DNA from: Jiangella asiatica
GTDB lineage: Bacteria > Actinomycetota > Actinomycetes > Jiangellales > Jiangellaceae
NCBI RefSeq assembly: GCF_004349065.1
Contig: NZ_SMKZ01000041.1
Span: 1 to 61,125, forward strand
DNA: 61,125 nucleotides
Direction: 5' to 3'
Below the pieces are notes generated by a model. That model ran no database searches. It was given only the letters and a program-made list of their open reading frames with translations, and was not told where the DNA came from. The position numbers and the translations under genes were made by a program. Positions 17,406 through 27,262 of the stretch are shown in pieces; within the stretch, counting starts at the first letter, position 1, and each line of letters begins with the position of its first letter.

Positions 17406-18505
17406 TGACCGTCGACACCCGGATCCCCGCCGTCAGCTCGCTGGCGCAGAACCAGCTTCCCCGCGCGACCACACCGGTCCTGCTGGTCCTCTCGCTCGCC
17501 GCGGGGGCGGGCCTGTCCGCCGCCCTCGGCTTCTCCTGGGCGTGGTTCGCCGTGTTCTTCATCGTCCTGTTCGCCGTGGTCAACACCACGGTGTCCGGCG
17601 TCGTGGAGGGCCGCCGCAAGGCCACGGACAAGCTGGTCACCACGCTCGTCTACACCGCATTCGGGCTGGCGCTGATCCCGCTGATCTCGGTCTCGTGGTC
17701 GGTCGTCGACAACGGCCTGGAGCGCTTCGGCGCCGACTTCCTCACCACGTCGATGCGCAACGTCACCGGCCTGAACGACCAGCAGGCCGTCGACGGCGAG
17801 GCGGAGTTCATCGGCGGCGCCTACCACGCGCTACTGGGCACCTTCCTCATCACCGGCCTGGCCACCCTAATCTCGGTGCCCATCGGCCTGCTGACCTCGA
17901 TCTACCTGGTGGAGTACGGCCGCGGCCGGCTGGCCCGGGCCATCACGTTCTTCGTCGACGTCATGACCGGCATCCCCTCCATCGTGGCCGGCCTGTTCGC
18001 CGCCGCGCTGTTCGCGGTGCTGTTCGGCGTCGGCACTCGCAACGGCTTCGCCGGCGCCGTCGCGCTGTCGGTGCTGATGATCCCCGTCGTGGTGCGATCC
18101 AGCGAGGAGATGCTGCGCATCGTGCCCAACGAGCTGCGCGAGGCCGCGTACGCGCTGGGCGTGCCCAAATGGCGCACCATCGTCAGGGTGGTCGTGCCGA
18201 CCGCGATCTCCGGCATCGCCAGCGGCGTCACCCTCGCCATCGCTCGCGTCGTCGGCGAGACCGCGCCCCTGATCGTCACCGCCGGCTTCACGTCGTCGAT
18301 CAACAGCAACCCGTTCTCCGAGTGGATGATGTCGCTGCCCGCCTACGTCTACAGCCAGGCGATGCGGCCGCTGTCCGGCTCGGTACCGGAGCCGAGCTTC
18401 GACCGGGCCTGGGCGGCTGCGCTCACACTCGTACTGATCGTGATGCTGCTCAACCTCATCGCGCGGCTGATCGCCCGCCTGTTCTCCCCGAAGACCGGAC
18501 GCTAG
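17405..18505 (+). CDS. pstA: Phosphate ABC transporter permease PstA
   Basis: This 366-residue second permease subunit pairs with PstC. It is somewhat longer than usual, with two extra N-terminal hydrophobic segments (about 27-65). The conserved part includes [20 protein letters not shown] and the coupling loop [20 protein letters not shown]. The ATG overlaps the pstC stop by one base and pstB follows 17 nt after its own stop. Confidence 0.95.
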   Translation: MTVDTRIPAVSSLAQNQLPRATTPVLLVLSLAAGAGLSAALGFSWAWFAVFFIVLFAVVNTTVSGVVEGRRKATDKLVTTLVYTAFGLALIPLISVSWSVVDNGLERFGADFLTTSMRNVTGLNDQQAVDGEAEFIGGAYHALLGTFLITGLATLISVPIGLLTSIYLVEYGRGRLARAITFFVDVMTGIPSIVAGLFAAALFAVLFGVGTRNGFAGAVALSVLMIPVVVRSSEEMLRIVPNELREAAYALGVPKWRTIVRVVVPTAISGIASGVTLAIARVVGETAPLIVTAGFTSSINSNPFSEWMMSLPAYVYSQAMRPLSGSVPEPSFDRAWAAALTLVLIVMLLNLIARLIARLFSPKTGR

Positions 18506-18522
18506 AGCAAGGGAATCCCGAA

Positions 18523-19302
18523 ATGTCCAAGCGCATCGACGTCGGCGACCTCAACGTCTACTACGGCAGCTTCCTGGCGGTCGAGGGAGTGTCGATGGCG
18601 ATCGAGGCCCGCTCCGTCACCGCCTTCATCGGGCCGTCCGGCTGCGGCAAGTCGACGTTCATCCGAACCCTGAACCGGATGCACGAGGTCATCCCGGGCG
18701 CCCGGGTCGAGGGCAAGGTCATGCTCGACGGCGAGGACCTCTACGCCGCGAACGTCGATCCGGTCACCGTCCGCCGCCAGGTCGGCATGGTGTTCCAGCG
18801 GCCCAACCCCTTCCCCACCATGTCTATCCGCGACAACGTGCTGGCCGGCATGAAGCTCAACAGCAAGCGGATGCGCAAGGCCGAGGCCGACGACGTCGTC
18901 GAGCAGTCGCTGAAGGGCGCCAACCTCTGGAACGAGGTGAAGGACCGCCTCGACAAGCCCGGCTCCGGCCTCTCCGGCGGCCAGCAGCAGCGCCTGTGCA
19001 TCGCCCGCGCGATCGCCGTCCAGCCGGAGGTGCTGCTCATGGACGAGCCGTGCTCGGCGCTGGACCCGATCTCGACGCTGGCCATCGAGGACCTCATCGG
19101 CGAGCTGAAGCAGAACTACACGATCGTCATCGTGACCCACAACATGCAGCAGGCCGCCCGGGTCAGCGACCGCACTGCGTTCTTCAACATCGCCGGCACC
19201 GGCAAGCCGGGCAAGCTCATCGAGATGGACGACACCACGAAGATCTTCACCAACCCGAGCGTGAAGGCCACCGAGGACTACGTCTCCGGCCGCTTCGGCT
19301 GA
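18523..19302 (+). CDS. pstB: Phosphate ABC transporter ATPase PstB
   Basis: This 259-residue cytoplasmic ATPase drives phosphate import. It shows the Walker [11 protein letters not shown]-loop [10 protein letters not shown], signature LSGGQQQRL, Walker [14 protein letters not shown] and the switch His in VTHNMQQA. The start has AAGGGA upstream. It is the last gene of pstSCAB; the 86-bp palindromic element lies 23 bp after its stop. Confidence 0.97.
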   Translation: MSKRIDVGDLNVYYGSFLAVEGVSMAIEARSVTAFIGPSGCGKSTFIRTLNRMHEVIPGARVEGKVMLDGEDLYAANVDPVTVRRQVGMVFQRPNPFPTMSIRDNVLAGMKLNSKRMRKAEADDVVEQSLKGANLWNEVKDRLDKPGSGLSGGQQQRLCIARAIAVQPEVLLMDEPCSALDPISTLAIEDLIGELKQNYTIVIVTHNMQQAARVSDRTAFFNIAGTGKPGKLIEMDDTTKIFTNPSVKATEDYVSGRFG

Positions 19303-19325
19303 CACATCTCCCCTGCGCCGTCGGG

Positions 19326-19411
19326 AATGATCACGTTCAGCAGGATCACCCGCGCCTCACCATGATCGCGAGCATGGTGCGACACGAGATAACGTGCTGA
19401 ACGTGATCATC
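19326..19411. repeat. 86-bp palindromic intergenic element, copy 2
   Basis: This is the same element as at 26-111 in the same orientation. The terminal repeats are 16 bp perfect here (outermost pair A/C mismatched). The inner hairpin is CACCATG (19358-19364) with CATGGTG (19373-19379) around TCGCGA, so the central stem sequence differs from copy 1 while pairing is kept. It lies between convergent pstB and pit, where a bidirectional transcript end would be useful. Confidence 0.85.
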
Positions 19412-19421
19412 TGGGAGTCCC

Positions 19422-20429
19422 TCAGAGGGAGCTCAGGCCGGGGAGGATGTGCAGCACCCGGTAGCAGCCGGCGGCGACGAGCCCGGCCATCGGGATGGTG
19501 AGCACCCAGGCGGTGACGATGTTGCCGGCCACGCCCCAGCGCACCGCCGACAGCCGCCGGGTCGCGCCGACGCCCATGACGGCGGAGGTGATGGTGTGCG
19601 TCGTGGAGATCGGCGCGTGAAAGGCGAAGGCCGTCGTGTACAGGACGCTGGCGGCGACGGACTCCGCGGCGAAGCCCATCGGCGGGTCGAGGTGGACGAT
19701 GCGCCGGCCCAGGGTGCGCATGATGCGCCAGCCGCCGGCGTACGTGCCGAGGGCAAGTGCCGAGGCGGCCACGACGATGACCCACCACTGGACGTCGAAG
19801 CCGCTCTGGTAGCCGCCGACCACCAGGGCGAGGGTGATGACGCCCATCGTCTTCTGCGCGTCCTGCAGGCCGTGGCCGAGCGCCATGGCCGCGGCGCTGA
19901 AGGTCTGCGCCATCCGGAAGCCACGGTTGACCCGGCCGGGATGCGCCCGCCGGAAGATCCATTGGATGGCGGTCATGACGAGGAACGCCAGGGCGAACCC
20001 GACCAGTGGCGAGGCCACCATCGGGATGACCACCTTCTCGACGATGCCGTCCCACTTCACGACGTTCATCGACGCCAGCGCTGCGCCGACCAGGCCACCG
20101 ATCAGGGCGTGCGATGACGACGACGGCAGCCCGAGCCACCAGGTGATGAGGTTCCATGTGATGGCGCCGAGCAACGCCGCGAGCACCACGAGCAGCCCGT
20201 TGTCACCCGCGGGGGCCTCGATGATCCCGGCACCGACGGTCTGCGCGACACCGGTGCCGAGAAACGCGCCGATCAGGTTCATGCTGGCGGCCATGATGAG
20301 CGCGGCCCGCGGGGTCAGCGCCCGGGTGGAGACGGAGGTGGCGATGGCGTTCGCGGCGTCGTGGAAACCGTTGGTGTAGTCGAAGGAGAGCGCGACGACG
20401 ATGACGGTGACGATGAGCGCGAGCTCCAC
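19422..20429 (-). CDS. Low-affinity inorganic phosphate transporter (Pit family)
   Basis: This 335-residue polytopic membrane protein has the family signature FDYTNGFHDAANAIATSVST near the N-terminus and its repeat in the second half (APISTTHTITSAVMGVG). It imports metal-phosphate with protons. The GTG at 20429 is preceded by AAGGAG. It follows the DUF47 gene by 4 nt on the same strand, the usual Pit-accessory pair. With pstSCAB facing it, the cell has both high- and low-affinity uptake here. Confidence 0.93.
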   Translation of the reverse strand: MELALIVTVIVVALSFDYTNGFHDAANAIATSVSTRALTPRAALIMAASMNLIGAFLGTGVAQTVGAGIIEAPAGDNGLLVVLAALLGAITWNLITWWLGLPSSSSHALIGGLVGAALASMNVVKWDGIVEKVVIPMVASPLVGFALAFLVMTAIQWIFRRAHPGRVNRGFRMAQTFSAAAMALGHGLQDAQKTMGVITLALVVGGYQSGFDVQWWVIVVAASALALGTYAGGWRIMRTLGRRIVHLDPPMGFAAESVAASVLYTTAFAFHAPISTTHTITSAVMGVGATRRLSAVRWGVAGNIVTAWVLTIPMAGLVAAGCYRVLHILPGLSSL

Positions 20430-20433
20430 AGGC

Positions 20434-21045
20434 TCACGACTCCTTGATGGCTATCTGCTCGACGATGTTGGCGACGGTCTCGAAGCCGTCGACCGCCGAC
20501 TCCATGGTGTCGACCACGTCCTTGAGCTTGTGCACCGTCAGCGCGTCATACTCGCCGGAGAAGATGCGCGCCAGCAGCCGCCGGTAGTCCTGGTCGGCCT
20601 GGTTCTCCAGCCGGTTCACCTCGATCCAGTAGTCGCTGAGCTCGCTGGCGGTGCGCAGCCGGGGCATGGCCTCGGCGGTCAGGTCGGCGGCCCGGTCGAG
20701 GACGTCGGCGAGGTCACCCACCCCGGACGGGAGGTCACCGACCCGGTACAGGACCATCAGGTCCAGTGCGGCCTCGACGTCGTCGAGCACGTCGTCGAGC
20801 CCGCCGGCCAGCCGGTAGATGTCCTCGCGGTCGAACGGCGTGACGAACGTGGAGTTCACCCGGCGGATGATCTCGTGGGTGTGTTCGTCACCCTGGTGCT
20901 CGACCTCCTTGAGCCGGACGGCGATGGCGGGCCGGTCGGCGTCGGAGGCCAGCGCTTCGGAGAGCAACTGGACGCCGTCTCGCACGTTGCGCGCCGAGGC
21001 GGCGAACAGGTCGAAGAAGGCGTTGTCTCGCGGAGATAGGCGCAC
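20434..21045 (-). CDS. DUF47 (PhoU-like) Pit accessory protein
   Basis: This 203-residue, mostly helical protein belongs to the PhoU-like DUF47 family, with RLKEVEHQGDEHTHEIIRRV and FDREDIYRLAGGLDDVLDDV as metal-binding E/D-rich motifs. It probably modulates the adjacent Pit transporter. I chose the GTG at 21045 with AGGAG upstream; an in-frame extension to 21114 has no support. Confidence 0.9.
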   Translation of the reverse strand: MRLSPRDNAFFDLFAASARNVRDGVQLLSEALASDADRPAIAVRLKEVEHQGDEHTHEIIRRVNSTFVTPFDREDIYRLAGGLDDVLDDVEAALDLMVLYRVGDLPSGVGDLADVLDRAADLTAEAMPRLRTASELSDYWIEVNRLENQADQDYRRLLARIFSGEYDALTVHKLKDVVDTMESAVDGFETVANIVEQIAIKES

Positions 21046-21138
21046 GAAACTCCTCTGCCGGACGTGAACGAACGGTCGAATGCTAGACGGTGAACATTGC
21101 GTGACGCCCGACACCCACCAGGTCGAACATGTGGATCA

Positions 21139-22725
21139 TTAGCTGAACCACCCCTCGGCGAACCCTGGCGGGCCGTCCGCCGGCCACCACACCGTGCCGA
21201 GGGACTCCCATGTCAGTATCACGCCGCAGACGGCGAGCGCGAGCACTCCGAGGACGGCCCACGCGGTGCGCGGCGCGCGGTCCATCGGGGCGAAGACCGC
21301 CGTCAGCCCGTGCCGTGAGCGGACCGTACCCGGCCCCCACCACACCAGGAGCGCGCCGACGACGCCACCGACCAGGTAGGGCGTGCGCAGCCCGCCGACA
21401 TCACCCAAACCGAGCAGGCCGCCGACGGCGACCGCGCCGGCCGCCGCGACCAGCACCTGGCCGACACACGGGGCGACAGAGGCGAGCAGGTCCCACGGCA
21501 GGGCCAGCGCGGCGACGAACGGGTCGCCGCGGTGCTGCCCGCGCAGCTCGCGCCGCTCGAACAGACGCCTTCGGATGCGCCACGTGACCCGGCCGAGCAA
21601 CAGGACACCGAGGGCGACGACGGCGCCGGCGTACGGCGCCCAGGCGGCGACAAGTGCCAGCACCAGCCCCGCCAACGCCAGCGCGGTCCGGGACCGCCAC
21701 ACGCCGGGGTCGCGGTGCGGTGCGGGCGCCGGTGGCTGCGGTGGCGCCGGCGCGGGGCGCGGGGACGGCGTCGGTGCCGACGAAGGAGCCGGCGGGAACG
21801 CCGTCGCCGTCGCGGCATCGCGCAGGTCGGCCGGGGTCACCACCGCGGTCTCGTCGGTGGTGGCGAGCGAGGGATCGACGAGCGGCGCGGCGGCGCCGAC
21901 CGGCGGCATGTCGGTGGTGTCCGCGGCGTCCGGTCCGGCGAGCATCCGCAGCGCGGTGTCGACGCCGGGCCGCCGGGCCGGGTCGACCTGCAGCGCCGCG
22001 CCGAGCACCGCGGCCAGGCCGGGCTCGACACCGTGGAGGTCGTGCTCACCGCGGCGGATCCGGTCGAGGACCGCGATGTCCGGGCCGTACCCGTAAGGTG
22101 GCCGCCCGGTGGCGGCGTAAGTGACGGTGGCCGCCCAGCCGTGGACGTCGGTGGCGGGTGTGGGGTCCTGGCCGATGACGGTCTCCGGCGCCAGGTAGCC
22201 GGGGGTGCCGGAGATGAACCCGGTGGCGGTGAGCCGGGTGTCGTCGGCGGCGTGCGCGATCCCGAAGTCGATGAGCACCGGGCCGTCGGCCGTCACCAGG
22301 ACGTTGCCCGGCTTGACGTCGCGGTGGACCACCCCTGCGGCGTGCACCGAAGCCAGCGCCTCCAGCAGCCCGACGGCGACCTGCTGCAGGTCAGCGCCGC
22401 TCAACGGCTCATGCTCGGCCACCATCCGGGTGAGTGGGACGCCGTCGACGTAACGCGTCACGACGTAGGGCGGGTCGGCGGCGACGTCGGCGTCGAGCAC
22501 CTCGGCCACCCGCGATCCGCGCACCCGCACCAGCGTGGAGACCTCGCGCTCGAAGCGCCGCCGGCCGTCGGTGCCGCCCACGAGCCACGGCCGCAGCGTC
22601 TTGACCGCGACCGGCCGGCCGTCGGGAGCCGTCCCGAGGTACACCACGCCCATGCCGCCTTCGCCGATCTGACGGCGGATCCGGTAGGGGCCGATCTGGG
22701 TGAGTTCGGTCGGCCTTGCGTTCAC
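21139..22725 (-). CDS. Serine/threonine protein kinase with C-terminal membrane domain
   Basis: This 528-residue PknB-type kinase has GEGGMGVVY (P-loop), Lys42, catalytic HRDVKPGN (Asp136), DFG (Asp153) and GTPGYLAPE. A Pro/Ala linker (about 270-345) leads to at least four hydrophobic segments in the last 170 residues and a short tail, so the kinase domain is cytoplasmic and tethered at its C-terminus. There is no extracellular sensor such as PASTA. The GTG start has TACCGT 6 nt upstream and no ribosome-binding site, suggesting a leaderless mRNA. It is divergent from the WYL regulator. Confidence 0.92.
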   Translation of the reverse strand: MNARPTELTQIGPYRIRRQIGEGGMGVVYLGTAPDGRPVAVKTLRPWLVGGTDGRRRFEREVSTLVRVRGSRVAEVLDADVAADPPYVVTRYVDGVPLTRMVAEHEPLSGADLQQVAVGLLEALASVHAAGVVHRDVKPGNVLVTADGPVLIDFGIAHAADDTRLTATGFISGTPGYLAPETVIGQDPTPATDVHGWAATVTYAATGRPPYGYGPDIAVLDRIRRGEHDLHGVEPGLAAVLGAALQVDPARRPGVDTALRMLAGPDAADTTDMPPVGAAAPLVDPSLATTDETAVVTPADLRDAATATAFPPAPSSAPTPSPRPAPAPPQPPAPAPHRDPGVWRSRTALALAGLVLALVAAWAPYAGAVVALGVLLLGRVTWRIRRRLFERRELRGQHRGDPFVAALALPWDLLASVAPCVGQVLVAAAGAVAVGGLLGLGDVGGLRTPYLVGGVVGALLVWWGPGTVRSRHGLTAVFAPMDRAPRTAWAVLGVLALAVCGVILTWESLGTVWWPADGPPGFAEGWFS

Positions 22726-22733
22726 AGGTAGAC
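22726..22733 (-). promoter_or_regulatory. Leaderless-promoter spacing before the kinase GTG
   Basis: On the minus strand TACCGT precedes the GTG by 6 nt (CTACCT), overlapping and continuing just beyond this interval. This fits transcription starting at the start codon. Confidence 0.4.
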
Positions 22734-22884
22734 GGTAACCGACGACGTGGATTCACACCTGTTTCGAGGCGCGCCGACGCATAGCCCCACGTCGTGGCCG
22801 TTCGTCTGCTTTGCTATGTACATCGGTATCGATCATGGTGGTTCGGCCGTGCCGGTCCCGGTGCGGTCATGGAAGGACGACCCG

Positions 22885-23688
22885 ATGGGGAGCCAGGGCC
22901 AGGCGACGGCTCAGCAGGACGACGCGGTCGGCACGACGGCGCGGGTGCCGCGCCCGCGCCGGCCCGGGTTGCCACCGTCCACACAGGTCTCCGACGCGCT
23001 GGGGCGGGCGATCAACCGGTCCAGCCGCCTCGACACGCTCACCCAGGAGCTGCGCGACGCGGGCGGCCGGGGTCGCACGTCGTCCTGGCTGGCCGAACGG
23101 CTCGGCGTATCCGCCCGTACCATCAAGCGCGACGTCATGGCGCTGCAGCAGGCCGGCGTCCCGATCCGGGCCACCAGCGGGCCGCAGGGCGGCTACGTCA
23201 TCGACCCGACCGGGCAGCGGCCGCTCACCCTCACCGCCGACGAAGCGCTGGCCGCCGTTGTGGGGCTGCAGGCCGTGCCCGACCAGCCGTTCGCGTCGGC
23301 CCGGTCCAGCGCCGTCGCCAAGATCCTGCGTTCGGTGGCGCCAGAGCGGCGGGCCGAGGTGGCGCAGCTGGCCGACCGGGTCTGGATCCGTCCCGGTGAG
23401 CCGCCGGCCCACGAGGACGGCTCCGTCCGGCAGATCCTCACCGACGCCCTGCGCGATCGCCGGGTGGTGCTGATCGACTACGAGCCGGCGGACTCGCCGG
23501 ACACCGTCACCGAGCAGGTCGAGCCCCTGGGCTTCGCGCACTCGCGCGGGCTGTGGTTCGCGCTGGCGTGGTCCCGCGACCACGACGCCGGCCGGTGGTT
23601 CCAGCTCGACCACATCCGGGCGGCGCAGTCCACCCACGAGAAGTTCGACCCGCGGGACGTCCGCGAGGTCTTCTCGACACCGTCCTGA
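22885..23688 (+). CDS. WYL-domain transcriptional regulator
   Basis: This 267-residue regulator has an N-terminal helix-turn-helix of the DeoR/HTH_11 type (SSWLAERLGVSARTIKRDVM), then a WYL domain with RVVLIDYEP and EPLGFAHSRGLWFALAWSRD. WYL domains sense nucleic acids or nucleotides in several DNA-damage and defence regulators. I use the ATG at 22885 with GGAAGGA 7 nt upstream. Its target is unknown; the divergent kinase gene is the nearest candidate. Confidence 0.88.
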   Translation: MGSQGQATAQQDDAVGTTARVPRPRRPGLPPSTQVSDALGRAINRSSRLDTLTQELRDAGGRGRTSSWLAERLGVSARTIKRDVMALQQAGVPIRATSGPQGGYVIDPTGQRPLTLTADEALAAVVGLQAVPDQPFASARSSAVAKILRSVAPERRAEVAQLADRVWIRPGEPPAHEDGSVRQILTDALRDRRVVLIDYEPADSPDTVTEQVEPLGFAHSRGLWFALAWSRDHDAGRWFQLDHIRAAQSTHEKFDPRDVREVFSTPS

Positions 23689-23696
23689 CGGTCACG

Positions 23697-24077
23697 TCAT
23701 CCCGTCCCCTGGTCACGGGGCGGGGCGAACGGCCACTCCTCGAACGCGCGGCAGCGGCCGTCGTCGCCGAACCGGGCGATCCAGAGGTCGCGCCACTCCT
23801 CGGTGAGCGGATCGCCGTAGCGGACCTCGGCCCGCACGACCGCGACGTCGTCGTCGACGGCGACGATCTCGGTGTGGAGCTCGAACTCCTCGTCCGGGCC
23901 GTCCCGCTCGGCCTCCCACATCCGCTCGACGGCGGGCAGGCCCATCACCGGCCGGCGGTACGGGCCCTGCAGGTAACTCACGGCGTCGGTGAAGATCTCA
24001 CCGAGCGCCGTCACGCCCGGGCTGCGCCACGCCCGCTCGTAGGCCTCGATCCACTCCGCGACCTGTGCCCTGTCCAT
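23697..24077 (-). CDS. SnoaL/NTF2-like protein
   Basis: This 126-residue protein has the cone-shaped alpha+beta barrel pattern of the NTF2-like superfamily (EAYERAWRSP at the start, EEFELHTEIVAVDDDVAVVRAEVRYG in the middle, written here in two parts as EEFELHTEIV and AVVRAEVRYG). Function cannot be inferred: such proteins may be isomerases, ligand binders or uncharacterised. It lies just downstream of the cysteine hydrolase gene on the same strand, with a 29-nt gap, so they may be co-transcribed. Confidence 0.75.
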   Translation of the reverse strand: MDRAQVAEWIEAYERAWRSPGVTALGEIFTDAVSYLQGPYRRPVMGLPAVERMWEAERDGPDEEFELHTEIVAVDDDVAVVRAEVRYGDPLTEEWRDLWIARFGDDGRCRAFEEWPFAPPRDQGTG

Positions 24078-24106
24078 CGGCCCAGACTGCCACGGGCAGC
24101 CCGTCG

Positions 24107-24712
24107 TCACGCGACGCCGGTCGGGACCTCTCCCGCGGTGAGCTCGGCGACGGTGCGGATGGTGGCGAAGCGGCCGGCCAGGGCATACTCCGTGCGAGCC
24201 AGGATCTCCGCGACCGGAAGCGTGCGCGGGTCGGCGAGAATCTCCTCGTTGCTCCGGCCGGCCGGCGCGTCGCGGTGCTCGATCGGGTTGGTGGCGGTGG
24301 CGTCGATGACGAACGTGACGGTGTAGCCGAGGTCGCTGGCCAGCCGGGCCGTGGTCTCGCAGCACTGCTCGGTCCGGATGCCGCAGACCACCACCTCGCC
24401 GATGCCGCGTTCGGTCAGGAGCTGCTGCAGGTTGGTGGTGGTGAACGCGTTGTGCGAGGTCTTGGTGAGCACGGGCTCGCCGGATCGCGGCTCCAATCCC
24501 GGCAGCAGCCGGACGTGCCCGAGGGCGGGGTCGAAGACGGTGCCGCTGCCGGGCTCGGTGTGCAGGACCCACACCACCTGGTCTCCGGTCGCCCTCGCCG
24601 CGTCGACCAGCCGGCCGACCTTGCCCGCGATCTCGGGATCGGAGATCAGCTGCCAGCTGTCGCGCTGGCGGAACGACTCCTGGACGTCGATGACGACGAG
24701 TGCTCGGTACAT
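24107..24712 (-). CDS. Isochorismatase-like cysteine hydrolase
   Basis: This 201-residue protein has the family triad Asp9 (VVIDVQESF), Lys84 (LTKTSHNAF) and Cys117 (GIRTEQCCET). Members hydrolyse small amides or vinyl ethers such as nicotinamide, N-carbamoyl compounds or isochorismate; the substrate here is unknown. The frame continues far upstream through the antisense of prfC, but the ATG at 24712 gives the normal family length. It is divergent from prfC. Confidence 0.88.
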   Translation of the reverse strand: MYRALVVIDVQESFRQRDSWQLISDPEIAGKVGRLVDAARATGDQVVWVLHTEPGSGTVFDPALGHVRLLPGLEPRSGEPVLTKTSHNAFTTTNLQQLLTERGIGEVVVCGIRTEQCCETTARLASDLGYTVTFVIDATATNPIEHRDAPAGRSNEEILADPRTLPVAEILARTEYALAGRFATIRTVAELTAGEVPTGVA

Positions 24713-24789
24713 GCCGTCGATGGTCGCTTCCGCGGCCCCGGGCTGACCAGCGGGAATCGTGCCGTGCTGCCGACACATCCGGTCATCCG

Positions 24790-24795
24790 TAGGAT
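24790..24795 (+). promoter_or_regulatory. -10 box of leaderless prfC promoter
   Basis: TAGGAT ends 7 nt before the GTG start at 24803, the spacing expected for a transcript that begins on the start codon. Confidence 0.55.
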
Positions 24796-24802
24796 TCAGG
24801 AC

Positions 24803-26401
24803 GTGCCCCCCACTCCCTCGACGCCCCAGGCTGCCCCCGACGTGGCCGCCGAGGCGGCGCGTCGTCGCACGTTCGCCGTCATCAGCCACCCCGACGCGGG
24901 CAAGTCCACCCTCACCGAGGCGCTGGCACTGCACGCCCGGGTCATCGGCGAGGCCGGCGCCGTCCACGGCAAGTCCGGGCGGCGGGCCGTCATCTCCGAC
25001 TGGATGGAGATGGAGCAGGCCCGCGGCATCTCCGTCACGTCGGCGGCGCTGCAGTTCGAGTACGCCGGGCACGTCGTCAACCTCCTCGACACCCCGGGCC
25101 ACGCCGACTTCTCCGAGGACACCTACCGCGTGCTGGCCGCGGTCGACTGCGCGGTCATGCTCCTCGACGCCGCGAAGGGCCTGGAGCCGCAGACGCTCAA
25201 GCTGTTCGACGTCTGCCGGCACCGAGGGGTGCCGGTGGTGACGTTCATCAACAAGTGGGACCGGCCCGGCATGCACCCGCTCGACCTCGTCGACGAGCTC
25301 GAGCAGCGCATCGGGCTGCGCGCCACCCCGGTCAACTGGCCGGTCGGCGAGGCCGGCGTCTTCCACGGCTTGCTGGACCGCAACGACGAGACGCTGACGA
25401 CGTTCGAGCGGGCGCCCGGCGGCGCCCGCATCGCCGTGGAGGCGACGCTGGCGGCGGCGGAGGCGAAGGAACGGCACCCCGACGAGTGGGACACCGCCCT
25501 GGACGAGGTCGCGCTGCTCGACGACGTCGATACCGAGTCGTTCCTGGCCGGCCAGACCACCCCGCTGCTGTTCGGCGCCGGCGTCGTCAACGTCGGCGTC
25601 CGCCAGCTCCTCGACACCCTCGTGTCGCTGGCCCCGGCACCGGAGGCCCGCCCGGACGCCGACGGCAGACCGCGGCCGGTCGACGCGCCGTTCTCCGGGC
25701 TGGTCTTCAAGGTCCAGGCCGGTATGGACAAGGCCCACCGCGACCGGCTCGCGTTCGTCCGCGTGTGCTCCGGGCGCTTCGAGCGCGGCGCCGTCGTCAC
25801 CCACGCCGCCACCGGCAGGCCGTTCGCCACCAAGTACGCACGCACCATGCTCGGCCGCGAGCGCGAGACCATCGACATCGCCTACCCGGGCGACATCGTC
25901 GGCCTGGTCAACGCCAACGCCCTCACGGTCGGCGACACCCTGTACGCCGACGGCGCGCCGGTCAGCTTCCCGCCCATGCCGTCCTTCGCGCCCGAGCACT
26001 TCGTCACCGCCCGAACCACCGACACCGGCAAGGCCAAGCAGTTCCGCCGCGGGATCGAGCAGCTCGCCGAGGAGGGCGTGGTGCAGATCCTGCAGTCGGC
26101 CCGGCGCGGCGACGGCGCCCCGATCCTCGCCGCGGTCGGCCCGCTGCAGTTCGAGGTCGCGACCACCCGGCTGAGCCAGGAGTTCGGCGTGCCGGTGGCC
26201 CTGGACAACCTGCCGTATGGGCTGGCCCGGCGCACCGACCCCGACGCCGTCGCCGTCCTCGACGCCGAGGCCGGGGTCGAGGTGGCCGAGCGCCGCGACG
26301 GCGCACTGCTGGCGCTGTTCCCGGACACGTGGCGGCTCGCGTCGGTCCGACGTCGTCACCCGGACATCCGGTTGGCACCTTTGGTCGCCGGGGCCGACTG
26401 A
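24803..26401 (+). CDS. prfC: Peptide chain release factor 3
   Basis: RF3 is a GTPase that ejects RF1/RF2 from the ribosome after termination. The 532-residue protein has G1 SHPDAGKS (28-35), G2 GISVTSA, G3 DTPGH (95-99) and G4 NKWD (149-152), then the domain II and III regions ([28 protein letters not shown]). The His-Pro in G1 is typical of RF3 rather than EF-G. The GTG start lies 7 nt after TAGGAT and there is little room for a ribosome-binding site. ung follows 25 nt after its stop but has its own leaderless-type promoter. Confidence 0.95.
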   Translation: MPPTPSTPQAAPDVAAEAARRRTFAVISHPDAGKSTLTEALALHARVIGEAGAVHGKSGRRAVISDWMEMEQARGISVTSAALQFEYAGHVVNLLDTPGHADFSEDTYRVLAAVDCAVMLLDAAKGLEPQTLKLFDVCRHRGVPVVTFINKWDRPGMHPLDLVDELEQRIGLRATPVNWPVGEAGVFHGLLDRNDETLTTFERAPGGARIAVEATLAAAEAKERHPDEWDTALDEVALLDDVDTESFLAGQTTPLLFGAGVVNVGVRQLLDTLVSLAPAPEARPDADGRPRPVDAPFSGLVFKVQAGMDKAHRDRLAFVRVCSGRFERGAVVTHAATGRPFATKYARTMLGRERETIDIAYPGDIVGLVNANALTVGDTLYADGAPVSFPPMPSFAPEHFVTARTTDTGKAKQFRRGIEQLAEEGVVQILQSARRGDGAPILAAVGPLQFEVATTRLSQEFGVPVALDNLPYGLARRTDPDAVAVLDAEAGVEVAERRDGALLALFPDTWRLASVRRRHPDIRLAPLVAGAD

Positions 26402-26413
26402 ACCGCCGGCCGC

Positions 26414-26419
26414 TAGGGT
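26414..26419 (+). promoter_or_regulatory. -10 box of leaderless ung promoter
   Basis: TAGGGT ends 7 nt before the ATG at 26427, in the short gap after prfC. This spacing again predicts a leaderless transcript. Confidence 0.5.
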
Positions 26420-26426
26420 TTCCGGC

Positions 26427-27104
26427 ATGACTGCCCGACCCCTGCACGAGCTGGTCGACCCGGGCTGGGCCCGGGCGCTGGAACCGGTGGCTCCACGAAT
26501 CGCGGCGATGGGCGACTTCCTCCGTGCCGAGCTGGCCGCCGGGCGCACCTACCTGCCGCCGGGGCCGAACGTGCTGCGCGCGTTCGCCCAGCCCTTCGAC
26601 GACGTCCGCGTGCTCATCGTGGGCCAGGACCCCTACCCGACCCCGGGCCACGCGGTGGGCCTGAGCTTCTCGGTGGCGCCCGACGTGCGGCCGCTGCCCC
26701 CGAGCCTGGTCAACATCTTCCAGGAGTACATGGCCGACCTCGGCCATCCTGCCCCGAGCAACGGCGACCTCTCGCGGTGGGCCGAGCACGGAGTTCTCCT
26801 GCTCAACCGCGCTCTCACGGTGGCGCCGCGAAATCCGGGAGCGCACCGAGGAAAGGGATGGGAAGAAGTCACCGAGCAGGCGATCCGTGCGCTCGTGACA
26901 CGCGGAACACCATTCGTGGCCATCCTCTGGGGACGCGATGCGAGAAATCTTCGGCCACTACTTGGTAACGTTCCATGCATTGAATCGGCCCACCCGAGCC
27001 CCATGTCCGCACGCAACGGATTCTTCGGATCAAGGCCGTTCAGTAGGGCGAATGAGCTTCTGCAGGGCCTCGGAACACCCCCCGTGGACTGGAAGCTTCC
27101 CTGA
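26427..27104 (+). CDS. ung: Uracil-DNA glycosylase, family 1
   Basis: This 225-residue Ung removes uracil from DNA. Motifs are GQDPYPT with catalytic Asp68, LLLNRALTV for base recognition, and the Leu-loop region [12 protein letters not shown] with His189. Length and motifs are complete. From about codon 133 onward the third codon positions become much richer in A/T than in the first half or in neighbouring genes, and this lower-GC tract runs into the intergenic region to about 27260. This suggests a recombination join inside the gene, with function kept. Confidence 0.95.
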   Translation: MTARPLHELVDPGWARALEPVAPRIAAMGDFLRAELAAGRTYLPPGPNVLRAFAQPFDDVRVLIVGQDPYPTPGHAVGLSFSVAPDVRPLPPSLVNIFQEYMADLGHPAPSNGDLSRWAEHGVLLLNRALTVAPRNPGAHRGKGWEEVTEQAIRALVTRGTPFVAILWGRDARNLRPLLGNVPCIESAHPSPMSARNGFFGSRPFSRANELLQGLGTPPVDWKLP

Positions 27105-27162
27105 TACGGAACGTTCACAAAGTGGGACACACACTTGTGCGACTAGCGTTCGATCATCGTAT

Positions 27163-27262
27163 GCTTCCCGGCGCGGGCCCAAGGTGGTACTGTTTCCGCG
27201 GTTGCAGTAACAGTTCCTCGCACGTCCTTGAACGCCCGTGGGATGTTATCGCGGGCGTTTTT
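27163..27262 (+). ncRNA. Candidate small RNA or attenuated leader upstream of cspA
   Basis: This gene-free stretch between ung and cspA has possible -10 boxes (TAGCGT near 27145, TATGCT near 27161), an inner stem ACTGTT with AACAGT, and a T-tract terminator at its end. Intrinsic terminators are uncommon in such GC-rich genomes, so a defined RNA of about 90-100 nt ending at 27262 is plausible. It could be a free small RNA or the attenuated leader of cspA. The 5' end is a guess. Confidence 0.35.
27231..27262 (+). terminator. Intrinsic terminator
   Basis: AACGCCCGTG (27231-27240) pairs with CGCGGGCGTT (27250-27259) with one G-T wobble around a 9-nt loop, followed by five T residues (27258-27262). 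It sits 127 nt after the ung stop and 101 nt before cspA. Confidence 0.7.

Noticed and set aside
24713-26548. Long minus-strand open frame upstream of the cysteine hydrolase, antisense to prfC
   Set aside because: It is a by-product of high-GC codon use in prfC; the translation shows no domain and the hydrolase start at 24712 gives the normal family length.
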